64,000 nt of DNA, from contig NZ_JARFML010000023.1 of the NCBI RefSeq assembly GCF_029167105.1, positions 1 to 64,000 of the forward strand, read 5' to 3'. The position numbers were made by a program, and so were the translations under genes. Under the pieces are notes generated by a model. It saw nothing but the letters and a program-made list of their open reading frames with translations, did no database searches and had not been told where the DNA came from. This DNA is from Bradyrhizobium yuanmingense (lineage in GTDB: Bacteria > Pseudomonadota > Alphaproteobacteria > Rhizobiales > Xanthobacteraceae). Within the stretch, counting starts at the first letter, position 1, and every line of letters begins with the position of its first letter. Below are positions 59,517-64,000 of this stretch, piece after piece.

Positions 59517-60770
59517 TTAGACCGCGTCGGGAAATTCGCCCATGGCCGCCTCCAGCCGCGCCTTGCGGCGCTTCGCCCAGGAGACCAGCGAGAGCACCGC
59601 AAGGCCCAGCACCACCGGCGGGAACACCACGAGGTTCACCGCGGACCAGCCGTAATTGGCGAGCAGCTGGCCCGACGAGAACGAGCCGATCGCCATCATG
59701 CCGAACACCAGGAAATCGTTGAAGGCCTGCACCTTGTTGCGCTCCTGCGGGCGATGGGTCTCCAGCACCAGCGCGGAGGCGCCGATGAAGGAGAAATTCC
59801 AGCCTACGCCAAGCACGATCAGCGTCGCCCAGAAATGCATCGCCGTGAGGCCGGAGAGACCGATGATGGCAGCGCCCGCTTCCAGCAGCAGGCCGGCGGC
59901 GACGATCTTCGGAGCGCCGAAGCGCGCGATCAGCGTGCCCGTGAAGAAGCTCGGCCCATACATCGCAACGATGTGCCATTGCAGGCCGAAATTGGAATCG
60001 GACACGGACAGGCCGCACAGCTTCATCGCAAGCGGCGCCGAGGTCATGACCAGGTTCATCATGGGATAGGAGATGACGCCGCACAGCGCTGCCGCGATGA
60101 AGCGCGGCTGGGACACGATCATGAGCAGCGGCCGGCCGCCGTGCAGATCGGCCGGCGCGGGCTTCGGCATATCGACGCCGGCGACGATGCCCATCGCGAT
60201 CAGCGCGACGGCGGCCTGCACCAGGAAGCTGAAGGCGAACAGATAAGGCTGCCAGACATCCATGGTCCATTGCACGAGCTGCGGACCGAGCACGCCGGCG
60301 AACACGCCGCCCGCCATCACCCAGGACACGGCCTTCGGCCGGTAGGCCGCACTGGCGCCATCGGCGGCTGCGAAGCGATAGGATTGCGCCACCGCGCCGT
60401 AGAGACCGCCGAGGAAAGTCGCCAGACAAAACAGCGCGAACGAGCCGCGCAGGATCGCGAACGAGCCGAGCAGACCGGTGAGCGTACCGAGACCCGTGCC
60501 GATGACGAAGGCGGCGCGGCGGCCGAAGCGGCGCGAGATCGCACCGGTCGGCAGTGTGCCGGCGGCGAGCCCGACCACATACATCGAGATCGGCACGGTC
60601 GCGAACGACATGTCCGGCGCGAGCGTGGCGCCGACGATCGCACCGGTGGCGAAGATCACGGCCGAGTTGGCGCCGGTCAGCGCCTGCGCGGCGGCGAGGC
60701 GCACCACGTTGGCGCGCACGCGGGCGTCGTCGGCGATCTCATTGGCGGCAGTCACGTCCAGCATCGGCAT
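59517..60770 (-). CDS. MFS transporter (YcaD/drug-exporter-like)
   Basis: 417 residues, twelve membrane helices, with motif A in GAISRRFGRRAAFVIGTGLG (about 75-94). Start ATG 60770 follows GGGCGGA; a longer frame to 60854 lacks a site. Family members export drugs or small metabolites, and the substrate is unknown. Divergent from the S9 peptidase gene. Confidence 0.88.
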   Translation of the reverse strand: MPMLDVTAANEIADDARVRANVVRLAAAQALTGANSAVIFATGAIVGATLAPDMSFATVPISMYVVGLAAGTLPTGAISRRFGRRAAFVIGTGLGTLTGLLGSFAILRGSFALFCLATFLGGLYGAVAQSYRFAAADGASAAYRPKAVSWVMAGGVFAGVLGPQLVQWTMDVWQPYLFAFSFLVQAAVALIAMGIVAGVDMPKPAPADLHGGRPLLMIVSQPRFIAAALCGVISYPMMNLVMTSAPLAMKLCGLSVSDSNFGLQWHIVAMYGPSFFTGTLIARFGAPKIVAAGLLLEAGAAIIGLSGLTAMHFWATLIVLGVGWNFSFIGASALVLETHRPQERNKVQAFNDFLVFGMMAIGSFSSGQLLANYGWSAVNLVVFPPVVLGLAVLSLVSWAKRRKARLEAAMGEFPDAV

Positions 60771-60952
60771 TTCCGCCCAAAGGGCTCTGTTGATTCGCGG
60801 CACTATGGAGGGGTGAGAGAGGGCCGGCAACCGGCGCAAACGGGCGCGGGCCATGCCCCTGACGCAATCGCTGGAATGATAACGCTGCGCACCCTTGACG
60901 GCTTGCGCTCGATCAAATCCTATCCGCCGCGATCTTCCCGGGAGTTACCTTC

Positions 60953-63019
60953 ATGTCCGTCGACGACAGGCCCACGCTTCACGCTCCCGACGACGATCCC
61001 TGGCTGTGGCTGGAGGAGATCGAGGGCCGGCAGGCACTCGATTTCGTCGAGCGGCAGAACAGCCTGACGCTCGCCGCGTTCGGCGGCAAGGCCTTCGAGC
61101 ACGATCGCGACATCCTCGCGGCGATTTATGACCGACCTGACAACATTCCCTATGTCAGCCGGCGCGGCAACGACCTGCACAATCTCTGGAAAGATGCCGC
61201 CAACCCGCGCGGCCTGTGGCGGCGGACTTCGCTTGCGGAATTTCGTAAAGCCGATCCGGCATGGGAGACCATGCTGGACATCGACCAGCTCGCGAGAAGC
61301 GAAGACGAGGATTGGCTGCTCAGCGGGATCGCCACGATGCCGGGAAGCTCGCGCGCGATTCTGAGCCTGTCGCGCGGCGGCAGCGACGCCGTCACCTTGC
61401 GGGAATTCGACCTCGCCACGAAAAGTTTTGTCGCGGACGGCTTTACGCTGCCCGAAGCCAAGGGCGGCGTCGACTGGCTCGATGCCGACACACTGCTGCT
61501 GTCGAGCGCTTTTGGCGAGGGGATGGCGACGAGCTCGGGCTACGCGCGGACGGTCCGGCTGTGGCGGCGCGGCCAGCCGGTCGAGCAGGCTGAGGTGATC
61601 ATCGAGACCACCGCCGAGCACATGGTGATCTATGGCAACACCGACGACACCGGGGCGGCGCCGCGCGTGTGGATCGTCGACCAGATCGACTTCTTCAACC
61701 ACGCCATCTGGCTGCGCGATGCGGCCGGCACGACGACGAAGCTCGATCTGCCGACGGGGATTTGGATGCAGGCGCATGGCGACTGGTTCGCGATGAAGCT
61801 ACGCAAGGACTGGCAGGTCGAAGGCCGGACCTACACCACCGACACCGTGCTCGGCATCTCGCTCTCGGCCTTCCTCGTCGGCAGCCGCGATTTTGTTGTC
61901 CTGTTCGAGCCCGCACCGCGGCGCGCGCTGCAGGGGTTGTTCTGGGCGGCAGGAAAGCTGGTGCTGTCGATTCTCGACGAGCTCAAGCCGCGCTTCGAGA
62001 TCTGCACGCCGTCGGCTGCGAGCTGGAGCCGCAAGACGCTTTCCGGCCTGCCTCAGATCGGCGTCGTCGATATCTGGCCGCTCGATCGCCATCCGAGCGA
62101 GAGCAATGGCGATCTGCTCGCCAATGTGCAGGATCCGCTGACGCCGCCCTCGCTGCTGCTGATCGAGCGCGGCGTCGCCAGCCCGATCGTGCTGAAGCAG
62201 GCGCCGAAGACGTTCACTGCCGATGGGCTCGTGGTGACGCAGCACGAGGCGATCTCCGTTGACGGCGAGCGTATCCCCTATGTGCAGACCGGCCCCGCTG
62301 GCGAGACCGGCGATGCGCCGGTCTATCTGAGCGCCTATGGCGGCTTTGGTCTCGCGGTGAAGCCGTACTACAATTCCTCGCTCGGCAAGCTGTGGCTGGA
62401 GCGCGGCGGCACGATTGTGCAGGCGAATCTGCGCGGCGGCGGCGAGTTCGGCACGCGCTGGCACGATGCCGGACGGCTTGCCGGCAAGAAGCTCTCTCAC
62501 GACGATTTCGCCGCCGTCGCCGCCGATCTCGTCCGCCGCGGTGTGACGAGCGCAAAACGCATCGCCGCGCAGGGCGGATCGAACGGCGGCATCCTCATCA
62601 CCAACATGCTGGTGCGCTACCCCGAGCGTTTCGGCGCGCTGTTCTGCACCATCCCGCTGATCGACATGCGCCGCTACACCAAGCTGCTCGCCGGCGCGAG
62701 CTGGATCGCGGAATATGGCGATCCCGACAAGCCCGACGAATGGGAATGGCTGAAGACCTATTCCGCCTATCACAACGTCAAGGCCGGCCAGTCCTACCCG
62801 CCGATCCTGATCGCGACCACGCGGCGCGACGACCGCGTCCATCCCGGCCATGCCCGCAAGATGGCCGCAAAACTCCAGGCGATGGGCTTTGAAGCCTGGT
62901 TCTACGAGCCCGCCGCCGGCGGCCATGGCTACGGCAAGGACAACAAGGAGCGCGCCGGCTTCGAGGTGCTGGGTTTTCGGTTTCTGAAGGAGAGGATCGG
63001 GTGGAAGGATGAAGGCTAG
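60953..63019 (+). CDS. prolyl oligopeptidase (S9) family serine peptidase
   Basis: 688 residues. N-terminal DDPWLWLEEIEG is the family start; a beta-propeller runs to about 410. The catalytic domain has nucleophile Ser543 in GGSNGG, Asp626 or Asp627 in RRDDRVHP and His658 in GGHGYG. It lacks a signal peptide and so is cytoplasmic. The predicted activity is endopeptidase cleavage of short peptides after Pro or basic residues; the propeller excludes large proteins. Divergent from an MFS gene. Confidence 0.92.
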   Translation: MSVDDRPTLHAPDDDPWLWLEEIEGRQALDFVERQNSLTLAAFGGKAFEHDRDILAAIYDRPDNIPYVSRRGNDLHNLWKDAANPRGLWRRTSLAEFRKADPAWETMLDIDQLARSEDEDWLLSGIATMPGSSRAILSLSRGGSDAVTLREFDLATKSFVADGFTLPEAKGGVDWLDADTLLLSSAFGEGMATSSGYARTVRLWRRGQPVEQAEVIIETTAEHMVIYGNTDDTGAAPRVWIVDQIDFFNHAIWLRDAAGTTTKLDLPTGIWMQAHGDWFAMKLRKDWQVEGRTYTTDTVLGISLSAFLVGSRDFVVLFEPAPRRALQGLFWAAGKLVLSILDELKPRFEICTPSAASWSRKTLSGLPQIGVVDIWPLDRHPSESNGDLLANVQDPLTPPSLLLIERGVASPIVLKQAPKTFTADGLVVTQHEAISVDGERIPYVQTGPAGETGDAPVYLSAYGGFGLAVKPYYNSSLGKLWLERGGTIVQANLRGGGEFGTRWHDAGRLAGKKLSHDDFAAVAADLVRRGVTSAKRIAAQGGSNGGILITNMLVRYPERFGALFCTIPLIDMRRYTKLLAGASWIAEYGDPDKPDEWEWLKTYSAYHNVKAGQSYPPILIATTRRDDRVHPGHARKMAAKLQAMGFEAWFYEPAAGGHGYGKDNKERAGFEVLGFRFLKERIGWKDEG

Positions 63020-63045
63020 CGTGGATGCGCTGACGTCTCCACATC

Positions 63046-63168
63046 GTCATGGCCGGGCTTGACCCGGCCATCCACGCCTTGCCCTCCGGCACAAAGAACG
63101 TGGATGCCCGGGCCTTCGCCTCACCGAAGCGGCTTCGGCCGCGCAGGCGGGACAAGCCCGGGCATGAC
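63046..63168. repeat. interspersed palindromic repeat, family A copy 4 with insertion
   Basis: Ends GTCATGGCCGGG and CCCGGGCATGAC with the standard ATCCACG/CGTGGAT core. It also has an extra segment of about 36 bases (63111-63147) containing the hairpin CCGAAGCGGCTTCGG inserted into the right arm. Confidence 0.88.
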
Positions 63169-63174
63169 GACCTC

Positions 63175-63849
63175 CTAGCCTCGCGCGAACACCAGCGTCA
63201 GATTGTTCGCGGGCATCTCGATCGTATCGACGAGGCCGAGGCCTGCCGCCTTCGCGAGCTTCTCGACATCGACGACGTCGCGCACGCCCCATTCGGGATT
63301 GCCCTCGCGCAAGGAGGTGTCGAACACCGCATTGCTGAGCGCAGTGTGCTTGCCGTCGCGCTTGAAGGGGCCGTAGAGGAACAGCTTGCCGTCACGGCGC
63401 AAATAACGGCCCGCGCCGGCGAACAGGCCTTCGGCCACGGCCCAGGGCGCGATGTGAATGACATTGGCGCAGAACACGGCCGCGAGGCTGGTCGGCCCCT
63501 GCCCGCTTTTCATTTCCGGACACCAGTCTGGATCGGTAAGGTCGATGCGCAGGGGTGGGCGAATGTTCGGCAAGCCGGCATGCACGCGCCAGGCTTCGAT
63601 GCTCTTGAGGTGGCGCTGGTTGAGATCGCTCGGCCACCAGATCAGGCCCGGCGTGTGGCGGGCGAAATGCACCACGTGCTGCCCGGTTCCACTGCCGAGT
63701 TCCACGACGTTGCCGGTCGCATCCGCGAGATGCTTTTCCAGCGCTGCCCAGATCGGTTCGTGATTGCGATGGAAGGCCGGCGCGTCGAGCCGGCCATCCG
63801 GCTCGACCCGTCCGCCATCCCTGCCAAATTCGACCACATATTCAGCCAA
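63175..63849 (-). CDS. DUF938 family SAM-dependent methyltransferase
   Basis: 224 residues. Motif I VVELGSGTGQHVVHFA (about 45-60) binds S-adenosylmethionine. Family marks are WWPSDLNQRHLKSIEAW and ANVIHIAPW, with the C-terminal GLVDTIEMPANNLTLVFAR. Substrate unknown. Start: TTG at 63849 follows GGGGACGG and begins MAEYVVEFGRDGG; a GTG at 63837 is the alternative, and an upstream TTG lacks a site. The 150 bases between it and the window end show no gene. Confidence 0.85.
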   Translation of the reverse strand: MAEYVVEFGRDGGRVEPDGRLDAPAFHRNHEPIWAALEKHLADATGNVVELGSGTGQHVVHFARHTPGLIWWPSDLNQRHLKSIEAWRVHAGLPNIRPPLRIDLTDPDWCPEMKSGQGPTSLAAVFCANVIHIAPWAVAEGLFAGAGRYLRRDGKLFLYGPFKRDGKHTALSNAVFDTSLREGNPEWGVRDVVDVEKLAKAAGLGLVDTIEMPANNLTLVFARG

Positions 63850-64000
63850 GTGCCGTCCCCAAAAAATGCGAACCAGAAAGAAGGCCAAACGTCCGAGAAT
63901 AATCTGCTAGTCCACGCCCATCCGAATGAACGAACTATCTCGTCAGTTGCAATGCGCAGGATATTAACTCCATTTCACCGCGTGCATAGTCTTGATTGTC

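Noticed and set aside
6814..63168. CRISPR arrays or insertion sequences as explanation for repeats
   Set aside because: Copies are single, separated by kilobases, strongly palindromic and without transposase genes or regular spacers.

Overview
The window reads as a chromosomal segment of a Bradyrhizobium-like alphaproteobacterium (Nitrobacteraceae). The DNA is GC-rich and almost every gene has a close family equivalent in that group: RopB-like porins, PilZ and TetR proteins, many acyl-CoA enzymes and orphan Bug/Liv binding proteins. The gaps are filled with several families of interspersed palindromic repeats that begin and end in GTCATTCC, GTCATGCC, GTCATTGCGAG or GAGCATGATC. There is no rRNA, insertion sequence, phage or CRISPR array. 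The only RNA gene recognised is a tRNA-Arg(CCU) on the minus strand at 42032-42108. The species is an inference from gene content.

Layout. 0.2-13.8 kb: envelope and housekeeping genes (a two-barrel porin, TauE/SafE permease, chemotaxis receptor, CNNM/CorC-type membrane protein, PilZ protein, membrane-anchored glutamate-synthase-like protein, ferredoxin-NADP reductase, RimK-like ATP-grasp enzyme, MDR reductase and two Cys-containing exported proteins). 13.9-19.4 kb: an aromatic-acid island with an FAD hydroxylase, an aryl-CoA ligase, a MarR regulator, a zeta-class maleylpyruvate isomerase and gentisate 1,2-dioxygenase. Two near-identical operators containing the predicted -10 boxes tie it together. 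19.5-24.6 kb: a LysR-controlled operon coupling an FAD oxidoreductase to a TauABC-type importer. 24.7-29.7 kb: small exported protein, a frameshifted small gene, enoyl-CoA hydratase, ketopantoate reductase family protein, alpha/beta hydrolase, and a TetR/Tat-exported SDR pair.

29.9-36.4 kb: a fatty-acid/sterol-type beta-oxidation locus. A TetR gene and an acyl-CoA ligase form one arm. The other arm is an overlapping operon of SCPx-like thiolase, two hot-dog hydratase subunits, HSD17B4-like SDR and acyl-CoA dehydrogenase. 36.4-45.6 kb: AraC regulator, esterase, LysR plus a doxX-dsrE-tlpA operon, amidohydrolase, the tRNA, a VOC protein, an RraA-cupin-TctC operon and a hypothetical exported protein. 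45.7-48 kb: small exported protein, second ketopantoate reductase paralogue, YidB and GlsB-type stress proteins. 48.1-55.5 kb: a second acyl-CoA region (SDR, an unequal acyl-CoA dehydrogenase pair, two enoyl-CoA hydratases, a VOC protein and a Liv-type binding protein). A shared ATTCCGCTTWGCGGA palindrome lies in its two control regions, so a regulator outside the window probably controls uptake and oxidation together. 55.7-64 kb: a degenerate nuclease-fold protein, an M48 lipoprotein protease, two MFS transporters, an S9 peptidase and a DUF938 methyltransferase.

The main themes are modular catabolism of aromatic and branched or cyclic acyl-CoAs, each module with its own regulator and operator. 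Most exact substrates cannot be read from sequence. The best leads are the two shared-operator systems (MarR/gentisate and the TTCCGC palindrome regulon), the unequal dehydrogenase pair, the dissected MFE-2/SCPx operon, the doxX-dsrE-tlpA operon and the triplicated Cys4 repeat protein.
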